This document shows, in pieces, positions 32,007-41,886 of a stretch of DNA of 64,000 bases. The translations under genes and the position numbers were made by a program. Source of the DNA: Nitzschia sp. pyKryTriq1. Lineage: Eukaryota; Bacillariophyta; Bacillariophyceae; Bacillariales; Bacillariaceae. Where the stretch lies: NCBI GenBank assembly GCA_956465555.1, contig OY101120.1, positions 2,784,001 to 2,848,000 on the forward strand. Reading direction: 5' to 3'. Below the pieces are notes generated by a model. The model did not search any database. It saw only the letters and a program-made list of their open reading frames with translations, and was not told the origin of the DNA. Every line of letters starts with the position of its first letter. Positions within the stretch are counted from its first letter, which is position 1.

Positions 32007-32942
32007 AAATTATGACTATTTTAGATGTCTACTTTCTGCTGCTTCTTTTACTTTCCAGACCCGCACTTTAGGTCGTGTTTCGGAGTATAAATCGTGTTTA
32101 GGTCGGAGTGTAGTTCGTGTTTAGGTCGGAGTATAATTCGTGCTTCTTGGTCTGTCTAGTTCATCGATATAGTCTAGTAGATATCGATCTCGTATTGTTT
32201 GAGTAACGAGTCGAGTCACGACGTCTGTACGTCGTTCGACGTACGTCACAATCAATGATTCTCAACACGCGGGCACCTAGGCTGCTCTGGTTGGACTACC
32301 GCTCATTTTAGCGTCGTCTGTCATCTCACTACCAGCCGGGGGGCTTGCTTAGTTCGGGATATCGATCCCAGCAGAGGCCCGGCGGGTTTGGGCTGACAAA
32401 AATACATCTCGTCTTGTCTAAAGATGCTGAGATTAGAAGGACGATAAATTGTATACTAGTACTCCTAGTACTCCTAGTACTACTACCTTAGTACTACTAC
32501 TACTAGTACTACTAGTACTACTAGTACTACTAGTACTACTTGTACTACTTGTACCACTAGTACTACTAGTACTACTTGTACTACTAGTAGATCGATTGAC
32601 GATGACCTGGTGGTAATGCAGCAACAGCAGCATGAGTCCTACTATACTGTAATATGATTGATGATGGTACTACTAGTCACTTGTCCTCGAGCAGGACACC
32701 GCCCCGACCCGCCACCATGACGACTCGAGCTAAAACAAGTACTGCTCTAGTGGTACGATATTGGTATCTATGTTTCTCTTCAACAGACCATCATCAGTTG
32801 TTTGTTTGATAGTAGTAGAGGCAGTAGTAGCACGTGACTATTTTGTAAATGACGATGATGATGATTCATGGAATGACGGTCAAAATAAATTTATGCATGC
32901 ATGCATGCATGCATGTTCTATTGTCCTTCTTATGGGTATAAA
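32007..32942. repeat. Spacer with a 12-bp minisatellite and dispersed repeat
   Basis: At 32452-32590 a 12-bp unit (tactactagtac and variants) is repeated about ten times. At 32394-32426 a 33-bp stretch beginning tgacaaaaatacatctcgtc recurs at 35263-35295. Three diverged copies of gtttaggtcggagt-type units sit near 32070-32145. A (CATG)n run lies at 32894-32916. No gene. Confidence 0.7.
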
Positions 32943-33920
32943 TTATACGAGATTTCGAGGATTCCAGTCGAAACCGAGTTGATCCAGAGCGAGGAATCGT
33001 TCTTGGTTCATGGTCGATTTCTGTCCTTTCCGAAACAACTTCATTTGACGACGTTGGCACTTGACCCAAACGGCCAACGATCGATCCCCCGGTAGTGCTT
33101 CATAGTGGGATGGGACATTCGTATGTCCATATCGCGATCGAAACTCTTTCAACTGCTCGAAACGTTCCGACCACGCTGCTTTGTGACTGTCCCAGACAAA
33201 GCCCAGCTCTTCCAGTTCGACTTGACGCTCATCCGTCAGGGTCGAATGACTACCCGCCGTCTTGAGCTTGAACTGATATCGTTGACGCTTGATCCATTGA
33301 GCAAGCTGGATGTTCTCGGGAAAGCTGTGCGGTACCAAGCAGTGTCCGTATTGATTCTTGAACTCGATCAATTCCTCGAATCGTTCCATCCATTGATCGG
33401 CTTGGTAGTGGCGAAATCGGTTAGTAGTACTAGTACTGGTACTAGTACAAATAGTGTTCGATGTGAATGTGTCGTCAACATTCAAAAGATCGTCATCTGC
33501 TGCTGCTGCTGATGATGATGTGCATTGCCGCTTGGAGGGTCGGATCAGCATCATGCTGGACGAATGCGTCTTCGTAAAGTCGCGCTTCTTGTTGTTGGTG
33601 TTGTCTTGTTCTTGATTGGACCAATAAGTCGTGAAGGAGGAGGGCATCCAGCTGAGCATATTCATCATGTTCATGCTGTTGCTAAGAATGCTGTTGCTGC
33701 TTGAGACAACATGCTCGATGCCATTCGGACCGATGGGAGTCGGCTCCACCAAGCTCAAGAGGAACGAGGGCTCTGAATCATCAAAGAGAGGATGCTCCTC
33801 TTCTTGATGATCATAAAGATCGAACGATTCATCATGATAATCAGTTCGGAGCACATCCTCGGCTTTGTTCAGAACGTCTAAGAAGGAAGAGAGGCTGTTG
33901 TGGTTGTAGTCTTGCTTCAT
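32943..33920 (-). CDS. Helicase-associated (HA) domain protein, intronless
   Basis: 325 residues, start MKQDYNHNSLSSFLDVLNKA. The N-terminal 170 residues are acidic then Ser/Asn-rich, with EEEHPLFDDSEPSFLLSLVE and a basic IRPSKRQC that could be a nuclear signal. HA1 spans about 176-245 (WMERFEELIEFKNQYGHCLV, LAQWIKRQRYQFKL, LGFVWD) and HA2 about 250-322 (WSERFEQLKEFRSRYGHTNV, LAVWVKCQRRQMKL, LGFDWN). Both modules are complete, unlike the HA2 of the 20.5 kb gene. The acidic head plus paired HA modules suggests a nuclear DNA-binding regulator; this is inference. Two relics of this gene lie at 31.7-32.0 and 40.6-41.0 kb. Confidence 0.88.
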   Translation of the reverse strand: MKQDYNHNSLSSFLDVLNKAEDVLRTDYHDESFDLYDHQEEEHPLFDDSEPSFLLSLVEPTPIGPNGIEHVVSSSNSILSNSMNMMNMLSWMPSSFTTYWSNQEQDNTNNKKRDFTKTHSSSMMLIRPSKRQCTSSSAAAADDDLLNVDDTFTSNTICTSTSTSTTNRFRHYQADQWMERFEELIEFKNQYGHCLVPHSFPENIQLAQWIKRQRYQFKLKTAGSHSTLTDERQVELEELGFVWDSHKAAWSERFEQLKEFRSRYGHTNVPSHYEALPGDRSLAVWVKCQRRQMKLFRKGQKSTMNQERFLALDQLGFDWNPRNLV

Positions 33921-35391
33921 ATTGTATTCTTCGCCGTTTCGGAGTAGTTTGTTGCAAAAGCATCAAAGGTCGCGAAGCGCCTGAACAAATTTTATGGGAT
34001 GCGAAGCTCGCCGGAACTTTTGCAAAACACAAGATGATCGCGAAATAGGCGAAGCGTATGTGTTGCCGAAACTCGGATGAATTGCGCAGGCTGAAGGACG
34101 GATGAATTGATTAAGAAATACGAGCATCAAATGCCATGTTTCGTTCGTATTAATTTTTCCTTTTTATTAATTGAACATCATGGAAGGAATATCAATACTG
34201 TTCATTCATTTACTAACCTCTTATTCGGCGGCAGCTCTCTTATCTAACACTTAGAAGTCGTTGTTGATGATGATGATGATGTGGATGCTGAGAAATAATC
34301 TCCCCGTTCTCGTTCTCATTTTCTTCGTTGGCATATTCTACTGTTCCTCCTCCTCGCCCATCGCTGGTACAAGTACTGGTAATAAGAAAGCGGTCATGCT
34401 TTGACGGAGTTTCCTTTAATTGGTCAGCATTCTGTAGTATAGTAGGGACCCCAAAACCTAAAAGGTCGAAACCGGTACTGTGGCCCGCTATATTTTGCTC
34501 TCAGGTTTCCCGTTTTCCGCGCTTCTCTTAATTGTTCGTTGCTGAGATAAAGCCACGAAATAAGCCTCGTTCCATTCTCTCAAAGCGGTCCGAAAGACCA
34601 CTCATAGCGGTCCGAAAGAACACTTCTACGCGGGGGTGAAATGGCGCGGTCGGTGGAGAGAGATCATCGATTTTCCTTTTCTGTTTTGCAGTTCGTAAAG
34701 AGCAGTACAGTATACTGCGTACTGCTCTCTAGAAGTCTACTGCTAAGAGTCGAATCTTCGTCAAATCTACGACATGACAACTAGGAGTACTACTACCTAC
34801 TAGCTAGTAGTAGTCGTGGTACTGTAGCTACAGTACCACAACGGACGATTTCTTCGTTCGCCTCTTGATCAAGAATCAAGCAAGTGGCTGGACGATCATA
34901 TCCGAAGTACCGGTAGTACAAGTAGTACACAGGCAGCAGGGGTAAAGCGGCGACGAGCTAATACTAGTAGTATTAGCATTCAGGAGTATACAGTTTTGGT
35001 ACTTTCGAAAAGAAGCATCAACCCTACACAACCAGCAGTGTCAGTACTACCATCGTCCGATGGCTTCACTCCACCAGCATACCACTATGGCTATAGTAGT
35101 ATGTCTGCTCTAGAGTTGGTGTCTCAAGAGTCCCCTCTCTCTACTCTAGCTAGAGTAGTAGCAGTACTAGTACTATGTAGTACTAGCTACAGTATTCTAT
35201 TGCACCTGTAGAAACAAACGAAGTAGATACATAAGAAACGCCAAGTGATGCGTGGTGTGGGGTGACAAAAATACATCTCGTCTTGTCTAAAGATGATAAG
35301 ACTGGAAGGATAAGTTTTATCCTCCTCCATATCAATATTACATTCTTCTATTGTACAATTGTTGCTCAGTCAGTGACCTAGCTTGGTTGGC
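33921..35391. other. Intergenic region
   Basis: Positions 34127-34233 are the HA gene's upstream flank, repeated in inverted form at 40621-40742. A short duplication agcggtccgaaaga occurs near 34583 and 34605. CTA/TAG palindromes lie at 34785-34830 and 35130-35200. The 33-bp dispersed repeat is at 35263-35295. No gene is supported. Confidence 0.5.
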
Positions 35392-37206
35392 CTATCGTCT
35401 GGCATAAACGACGCCTCTTGTAGTTCTTAGTTTTCTTGTTCGATCATCACCACGATTATGACGAATGCCTCCAATACCCTCCGACCCACCAGCACCACCT
35501 CGAGTGTCGGCAATGCTGATTTTGGTTTCCCCAGACCGTACATTGCTCGTCTCTCTGGTCTTGTGACATACTCCCAAAACGCATCGATCCGAACAACAAT
35601 CATCATGGACCAAGCAGATACCGCCTACGGGCATGCCACAAGCAAGCGATACCGGTACTACAAGTGAGCTGGTAGTAGGAGCCGCAGTTGTAGTCGTAGA
35701 AGGTTGGGGAGTGGCGGCGGTTGGTTGCGCCGTTGGTTTGCGAGTGGGTTCCTTGGTGGGTTCCTTGGTGGGTTCCTTGGTGGGTTCCTTGGTGGGTTCC
35801 TTGGTGGGCGCCTTTGTGGGCTTGGAAGTGGGCTTGACCGTAGGAGCCTTTGTCGGAGCAGGTGTCGGGGGACGAGTCGGTGCTACGGGCGCCGGAGTAC
35901 GTTCGGGCGTTTCAATGGTATGAACCATTTTGCCTGATGCAAGATTGTTGAAGAACAAGATGTCGGACGTTTCCAGTTCTCCTCCCATACTGACTTGATA
36001 GAATCCCCCGTCCTTGAGACCGTCTCCAAACTCATCGGTAATGGTAAAGTCGTACTGTCTTCCAGGTGCGAGTTCTACTTTCTCCACAATGACATCATCG
36101 GTGTTGCCATCATACGATGGGGATCGTGCTTGAGGAACTCCTGTAACATGGTCCGTAACGACCCAACGAATATCTTCCGGCCATTCATCCATGAACAATT
36201 CGATCCAGATATTGACCGAATAGATGGTTGGAGCTGGTGAAATCGTAGGAGACACAGGGGCAGGGGTTGGCTTGGGCGAAAAGGTCTGTTCAAATTCACA
36301 ATCGTATCGTGTCTTGATGTTATCATCATTTTCTCCATCAATCGCACAAATCCAAGATGCGATCCAACCAAAGCTCGTACTGATTCGTTGATTGACACCC
36401 GGGAAGAATCCATCGGCACACCTGTCCGCCCCCCAACTGATAATGGCAACTTGCATGACTGTGGTTCGATCGGGAGAAAATGCCAGGATGGGACCACCCG
36501 AGTCGCCGTAGCAATGATCGGCCTTTTTGTTAAAGGTACAGAGCATGGAATTTTTGATCTTTCCCCGATAGTCTTCGTCTCCACTAACTTTTTGATTGCA
36601 TTCTTCATTGCTCACATAGGTCAAATCCACGGACTGCAGAATAGGTGTTCCGTCTGGATCCGATCCATTCTGTTGAGTTTCTCCCCACCCGAGGGCTTGC
36701 AAGTCGACTCCCAGGGGCGGCATGTTATCGAGAGAGTTTAAGAGCATATAATCAACGTCGAAGATCGGTGGACGTTCCAATTGCAAAAGGAGGACATCAA
36801 AGTCAAGAGAATTTTTTTCAAACATGGGATGGATGCGTTCGGCAATGATCGGAATCACATCATCTTCTTCGAGAGGATTGGCCCGATTGTATCGACCGAT
36901 AATGGCGAATTCCAAAATTCCATTGGCGCAGTGGGCGGCTGTCATTACTAGCGTAGGTGAAATCAAGCTTCCTCCACACACCAATTTCTTTTGACGGTCG
37001 GCAACAATCACCATCGATTTTGGATACGTGTTACGATCGGCTGCGGCTCCACCGATAATGCGAGGACTCTTGACAGCATTTGCATCAGCATTGGCTGATA
37101 CGATTGAACTTGACAGCATCATGATGGCGAACCACAGGAGCGATGATAGCGCTGGGTTCATTATCATATTCTTGTTCTCCTTGGACGTAGTGCTAGTGCG
37201 AGTCAT
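35392..37206 (-). CDS. Secreted trypsin-like serine protease with PT-repeat linker and Cys-rich tail
   Basis: 604 residues. A basic start and hydrophobic core (LSSLLWFAIMMLSSSIVSAN, about 19-39) form a signal peptide. An S1A peptidase domain starts at the activation-type site RIIGG (49-53). The catalytic triad is visible: His92 in MTAAHC, Asp137 in LDFDVLLLQL, Ser236 in GDSGGP; Asp230, six residues earlier, predicts cleavage after Arg/Lys. A second domain (about 325-430) contains WPEDIRWVVTDHVTG and DEFGDGLKDGGFYQVSMGG, resembling modules I recall beside diatom secreted proteases. Then come Pro-Thr linkers with (K-E-P-T)n encoded by a 12-bp repeat, and a six-cysteine tail, CGMPVGGICLVHDDCCSDRC, of knottin-like spacing. 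Likely secreted or wall-associated. Single exon. Confidence 0.92.
   Translation of the reverse strand: MTRTSTTSKENKNMIMNPALSSLLWFAIMMLSSSIVSANADANAVKSPRIIGGAAADRNTYPKSMVIVADRQKKLVCGGSLISPTLVMTAAHCANGILEFAIIGRYNRANPLEEDDVIPIIAERIHPMFEKNSLDFDVLLLQLERPPIFDVDYMLLNSLDNMPPLGVDLQALGWGETQQNGSDPDGTPILQSVDLTYVSNEECNQKVSGDEDYRGKIKNSMLCTFNKKADHCYGDSGGPILAFSPDRTTVMQVAIISWGADRCADGFFPGVNQRISTSFGWIASWICAIDGENDDNIKTRYDCEFEQTFSPKPTPAPVSPTISPAPTIYSVNIWIELFMDEWPEDIRWVVTDHVTGVPQARSPSYDGNTDDVIVEKVELAPGRQYDFTITDEFGDGLKDGGFYQVSMGGELETSDILFFNNLASGKMVHTIETPERTPAPVAPTRPPTPAPTKAPTVKPTSKPTKAPTKEPTKEPTKEPTKEPTKEPTRKPTAQPTAATPQPSTTTTAAPTTSSLVVPVSLACGMPVGGICLVHDDCCSDRCVLGVCHKTRETSNVRSGETKISIADTRGGAGGSEGIGGIRHNRGDDRTRKLRTTRGVVYARR
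35750..35816 (-). repeat. 12-bp in-frame tandem repeat in the protease linker
   Basis: Five near-perfect copies of ttccttggtggg (plus strand) encode K-E-P-T. The DNA-level identity shows recent expansion. Confidence 0.9.
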
Positions 37207-38264
37207 TGTCGACGATGATTGGATTGGAAGTGATGCTTACTGATGCTTACTCCTCGATGCTAAAAGTAGAATACCCGAAGTGATAGTTGGAGGAGTTACG
37301 AGTAGAGAGATAGAGATAGAGATAGAGAGGAAGGAAAGGAAGGATGGATCGATCTGTATTTTGTGAAGCAAGTTGATGCATGTGTGAATTTCGGCGATCT
37401 CGGACGTTGCATGTCTCTCTGGTAAATACTTTTGTCTTGCACATGAATAGACGCGGTCGGCTGGCTTCATTTTTGTATTCATGCGCGTCGGCCGGCGAGA
37501 TGGCTTATAATTATCATAAATACGTCACATGTAAGATAACGGTCGTCAATAGTAAAGTACAGTACTCGTACTTCGAACCGGTAAAACAAAGGTTTTTGAT
37601 TTTTTACTGTCCGACCTTGTGAATTATTAGCGCTTCAAGTTGACATTTCACAATGTTCGTTACCTGCTGGTGGATGGTTGTATCAAAAACTCGTGAATAC
37701 GTACGACCATTCGGCCGGCGAAACGTGCTTTTTATTATTCGACGAATCGCAAGTTCAATAATTATGGGCGACATTCCCCCTAGTTTTCTACCGTACACGT
37801 ACGAATATACGTCAGCGGCGAAACGTGTCTATTATTTCGACTTGTGCATTCCAAAAAGTATCTCCGAAACCATGGAGCTCCTTAAATAGTTAATCATTAG
37901 TTTAAACGCCACTTTTGGGTTTTCTCAAGGAGGTGATCGAGAGAATTCTATTCGGGCACTAATCTTGAAATATCATTTCTTGCATTTAGAATACTTCCAC
38001 CATGAATCTCGGAAGTCTACGGATTTTTCGGACGGATTCCTCCGAAGCAAGTCAAAGTGCCGACCTTTCGAGACCTACTTATTGTACCCCTGCGGCTTCG
38101 ATAAATGCAAATTTCCCCCCACCGAGCTCATACCGCGGTAATGCTGTCGAGTGGGCAGTATGATGATAGTCTCATAATTCGAGGACAGACAGCAAAGACA
38201 GAAAGAAGCAAACATCATCATCACCACCACCATCGATACCTAGCTAATAGGCTACTACACCATC
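37207..38264. other. Divergent intergenic region
   Basis: About 1.06 kb between the protease start and the next HA gene start. A gagata-type run lies at 37300-37330. The rest is moderately AT-rich, without the CTA/TAG arrays common elsewhere. Likely holds both promoters; no element defined. Confidence 0.5.
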
Positions 38265-38780
38265 ATGAACTACCCTTCCCTCGAACCCAACGCTGTATGG
38301 ACCACCAGTACGCCCCCGAACAGCACCACCACAGCAGGCAACCACCACCAGAAGAAGAAGAGTCTGTTTGATACCACTACTTCTAGTACTGCTGGTATTA
38401 GTACGTTTAAGCACAATCATCAGCAGCACAACAAAATGATGATGATGCCCATGATGTTGCCTCCCTCACTGTTCGAACCCACGCCACTTCGTCCCGCACC
38501 ACCACTAGTACTACGCAGACGAGGAGATCGTTTCGATGAAGTTCGACCGATGGAATCACTGGCATTCCTCAGCAGCAGCAGCAGCAGCATGAATCATCAT
38601 CGTCATTATGGAGGGCACCAAGATCATCACGACAACATGATGACACCAGAGCCGCTGACACCGTCGTTATCGGTATCTTCTTGTGCTTCTGCTGCTTCTT
38701 CTTCTTCGTCGGCCTCTACGACTACTACGTGTACTACTACTACTATTAGCAGCAGCAGCGGCAACAAGAACCACCATCAG

Positions 38781-38812
<32 letters not shown>

Positions 38813-40074
38813 CAACTACTACCACGCTTCTTCTGCACTGCTATACGAGACCGATCCTCAACTCATGGACGACTTTCTCTGCTGGACGGCAGGAAAGCAG
38901 ATTGAACAAGTCGAGGATATGGATCTCGATCATATCAAGATTGAGCCTCTTGTTGCTGTTCGAGGACGAGGATCATGCCATGAGAACTCGTTGGGAGAGC
39001 CCGGCGATCAACCACCACCAGCCCCACCTTGTTCGTCATCTTCCTTTTCTTCTTCTTCCATCATGCAAGAAAAGAAGAAAAGTACTACTACTAGTAGTGA
39101 AGACAAGAAGAATATCATCATGTCGCGATCCGAATCCTCCGGCTCGTGCTCCATCTCCACCACCACTGCTTCTGCTGCTGCTGCACGAGGAGGACGAGGA
39201 GGTTGTTCTGGTCGATGGAAGGATCGGTATGACGAACTCGTGGCGTTTCAGCAACGATTTGGCCATTGTTGTGTACCGAGCCAGTGGATTGAAAACCCGC
39301 CCTTGGCCCAATGGGTCAAGCGACAACGGCATAATCTCAAACTTCGAGAAGCAGCAGCAGCAGAGCAGGGGTTGTTGCAGCAGCATTCCTCTTTGACCGT
39401 GATGACTACCGAGCGAGAAGAACTACTCAATACCTTGGGATTCACGTGGGATCCACATTCCGTCTTTTGGGAAGAACGGTGGAGCGAACTGGAACAGTTC
39501 CGAGAAGAACATGGACATGCCAACGTACCCACCAAATACGATCCTAATCCTCGATTGGCCATTTGGGCAAAGGTAAGAAGAAGACGAAGAAGAAGAACAA
39601 TTCGATCACATAGTTCTTCTACTTGTTGTTTCTCACCACCATCCTTCTCCTCCTCTCACCACCACCACCATCATAATGCACCTACTGCTGCTTCTACTGC
39701 TACTGCCGCTACTACTACTAGTGCCAACGCCGTCAAATGAAGTTGTATCTCAGCGAAGGACCTCATCGATCCAACATGACACGAGAACGGATCGAGAAAC
39801 TCAATCGATTGTCGTTTGTATTCGATCCTCGAGGAGGAGGAGGAGGAGGAGGTGGTGAATCCTCCTCATCATTACTATCATTATCATCATCGTCATCGTT
39901 CTCACGACGAAGAAGTAGTTACAAATCGTCGGCGTCGTCGTTGTCGTTGCCAGATCTTCGAAGCATGTTGAGACAAGCCAAGAAGAAACATCATGATGAT
40001 CAAGTACTACGACGACAAGAAGGACAAGAAAAGAAGAATAGCAGCAACAACAAGAGCAACAACAAGAACGCGAA

Positions 40075-40109
<35 letters not shown>

Positions 40110-40216
40110 GCAAGAAGAACAAGAACAAGAACAAGGCCACGACGTCGTCCGCCGTGGTAGTCCTTCCCTCGTCACCACGCCGGCATTCCAGCTATCAATC
40201 ATTCCAATACTACTAG
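38265..40216 (+). CDS. Helicase-associated (HA) domain protein, two exons
   Basis: Join 38265..39572, 39722..40216; 600 residues. The 149-bp phase-0 intron (donor aaaggtaaga, acceptor ctactag) interrupts HA2: LAIWAK joins CQRRQMKLYLSEGP, exactly the sequence that is continuous in the intronless paralogue (LAVWVKCQRRQMKL). If the intron were retained, the frame would run on to 39740. The N-terminus is Ser/His/Gln-rich with EDMDLDHIKIEPLVA. HA1 (about 318-395) has WKDRYDELVAFQQRFGHCCV and LAQWVKRQRHNLKL; HA2 (about 404-475) has WEERWSELEQFREEHGHANV and LSFVFDP. A Ser/Asn/Lys-rich tail contains LPDLRSMLRQAKKKHH. Probably nucleic-acid-binding. Confidence 0.87.
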
Positions 40217-40620
40217 TAGTGCTAGTAGAGTAGTACTGTAAGTACCGGTAGTAGTACTTGTTAGTAGTAGTACCACCACGACTCTAGAGTAGTAGGCTAC
40301 TACTGTCCACTAGTACTACTACTAGTAGAGTAGTAGCAATGCCTGCTGCTGGTGTTCTTGTTACAACTGCTGCTGGCTCTAGTACTAGCTAGTACTAGTA
40401 CTACTGTACTATTATTCTTGTTCGTAGTACTACTAGGAGTAGTTGAAAGAAGAACAACTAAATACTAGTAGTAGAACTACTAGTAGTACACGGCGATAGT
40501 AGTATTACCACGACGACCGGCCAGCACGACCAGCACGGTCTCTAGCTAGTACTATTACCAATCTCTCTCTCTCTACTAGCTAGAGTAACAATAGTAGTAG
40601 TACTTCGTAGTACTCTGTAC
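40217..40620. other. Intergenic spacer of CTA/TAG palindromes
   Basis: Almost entirely CTA/TAG/ACT triplet palindromes with short unique stretches. The GTACTAC strings follow directly after the HA gene stop. No gene. Confidence 0.6.
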
Positions 40621-40984
40621 AATAAGCGGTTAATTAATGAATGAATGCATGATCAATCTACAGAACAGTATTGAAATTCTTTCCGTGATGTTCAATAAAT
40701 AAAAAGGAAAAATTAATACTAACGAAACATGGCATTTGATGCTGGTCAGAACGTTTCGAGTCTCTCAAGGAGTTTCGATTGCGATATGGACATTCGAATG
40801 TACTGTAGTACTACCATCCCACTATGAAGCACTACCGGGGGATCGATCGTTGGCCGTTTGGGTCAAGTGCCAACGTCGTCAAATGAAGTTGTTTCGGAAA
40901 GGACAGAAATCGACCATGAACCAAGAACGATTCCTCGCTCTGGATCAACTCGGTTTCGACTGGAATCCTCGAAATCTCGTCTAA
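40621..40984 (+). pseudogene. Inverted, internally deleted copy of the HA gene at 32.9-33.9 kb
   Basis: Positions 40621-40742 match the reverse complement of the parent's upstream flank (34127-34233), and 40748-40984 match the reverse complement of its last about 200 bp, ending in the same CQRRQMKLFRKGQKS and DQLGFDWNPRNLV. About 1 kb (head and HA1) is missing between the two parts. The 3' coding part from about 40818 looks identical to the parent at the DNA level, while the part just before it (tttcgattgcgatatggac versus tttcgatcgcgatatggac) has drifted. A frame with ATG at 40736 remains open, so a small HA2-only protein is possible but doubtful. Confidence 0.85.
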
Positions 40985-41886
40985 TCATACTACTACTATA
41001 CTATTTCTTCTCGAATAATAATATACCTCTACTAGTATACACTTCTAATGTTCCAATAGTACTGTCTTGTGTAACCACCACAACCTCTTCTTCTCGACAT
41101 GACAAGCACTGTACTACATTACCCTTCTACCACTACGTACTTACTACTGCGTAACGGCGTATCGCCGTAAATCAGCAGCGAAAAACTACTTAGCTACGAA
41201 GTACTCGTACGTATTTAGTCGAACGGTGTCAGCATGCTATCGGTACGGTATTCTCTCTACTCTCGAAGGGTAGAGAAGTAGAGAGAGAGAGTGTAGTAGT
41301 GCACAAGACGTAGACTACCAGATACTGTACGAGTATTTGTTTGTGGCAACCAAAGAAGTTTCTCCGTCCGAGATTTGTTGGTGACGATTCTCTCTACTAC
41401 TACTAGTAGTAGCAGTAGAGATAAGTACTGGAACTTGTAGTGCGTGGCGTGCAGTGATGTCACCGCAGAATGCAGAAGGTGGTGACGGATGTGGTAGCAT
41501 AGGTGTCGAATCAACGAGGATACCGGTACAGTACATACAGTACCGGTACTCACATGCTGTTCCGGTACTGTACTGTACTTACTGTACCGCCTAAAGGTAC
41601 CCGTACCCGTACCTGGTACCTGTACAGAGCCCTCAAACACAGCGAAAGAACTTCGGTCAGTCAATCGTCCGTAGGTTTGAAAGATACCTGCCTCCGCCCC
41701 GGCATTCGAAATCCGAAGTCCTGTTGTACCTTTAAATTTTTAGTACAGCACATCCCAACCCAACACAATTCGACACATCATCCAAACCTTGTCTCTCTCC
41801 GTCCATCCTCCAGTTCCAGTTCCAGTTCAAGTTCCAGTATCAATACTACTTGTACCGCCGTTCGATTACCAGTACTTGTACCAGCG
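40985..41886. promoter_or_regulatory. Intergenic region upstream of the metallophosphatase
   Basis: Contains CTA/TAG arrays to 41440, a dense GTACCGGTAC-type cluster at 41521-41625, then a pyrimidine-rich leader (cttgtctctctccgtccatcctccag) to 41820. The frame of the downstream gene is open from 41503, but the composition says leader. No defined promoter element. Confidence 0.4.

Noticed and set aside
32339-32390. Similarity of a cgatcccag stretch to the 46-bp repeat at 10.8 kb
   Set aside because: Only about 20 loosely matching bases; insufficient for a shared element.
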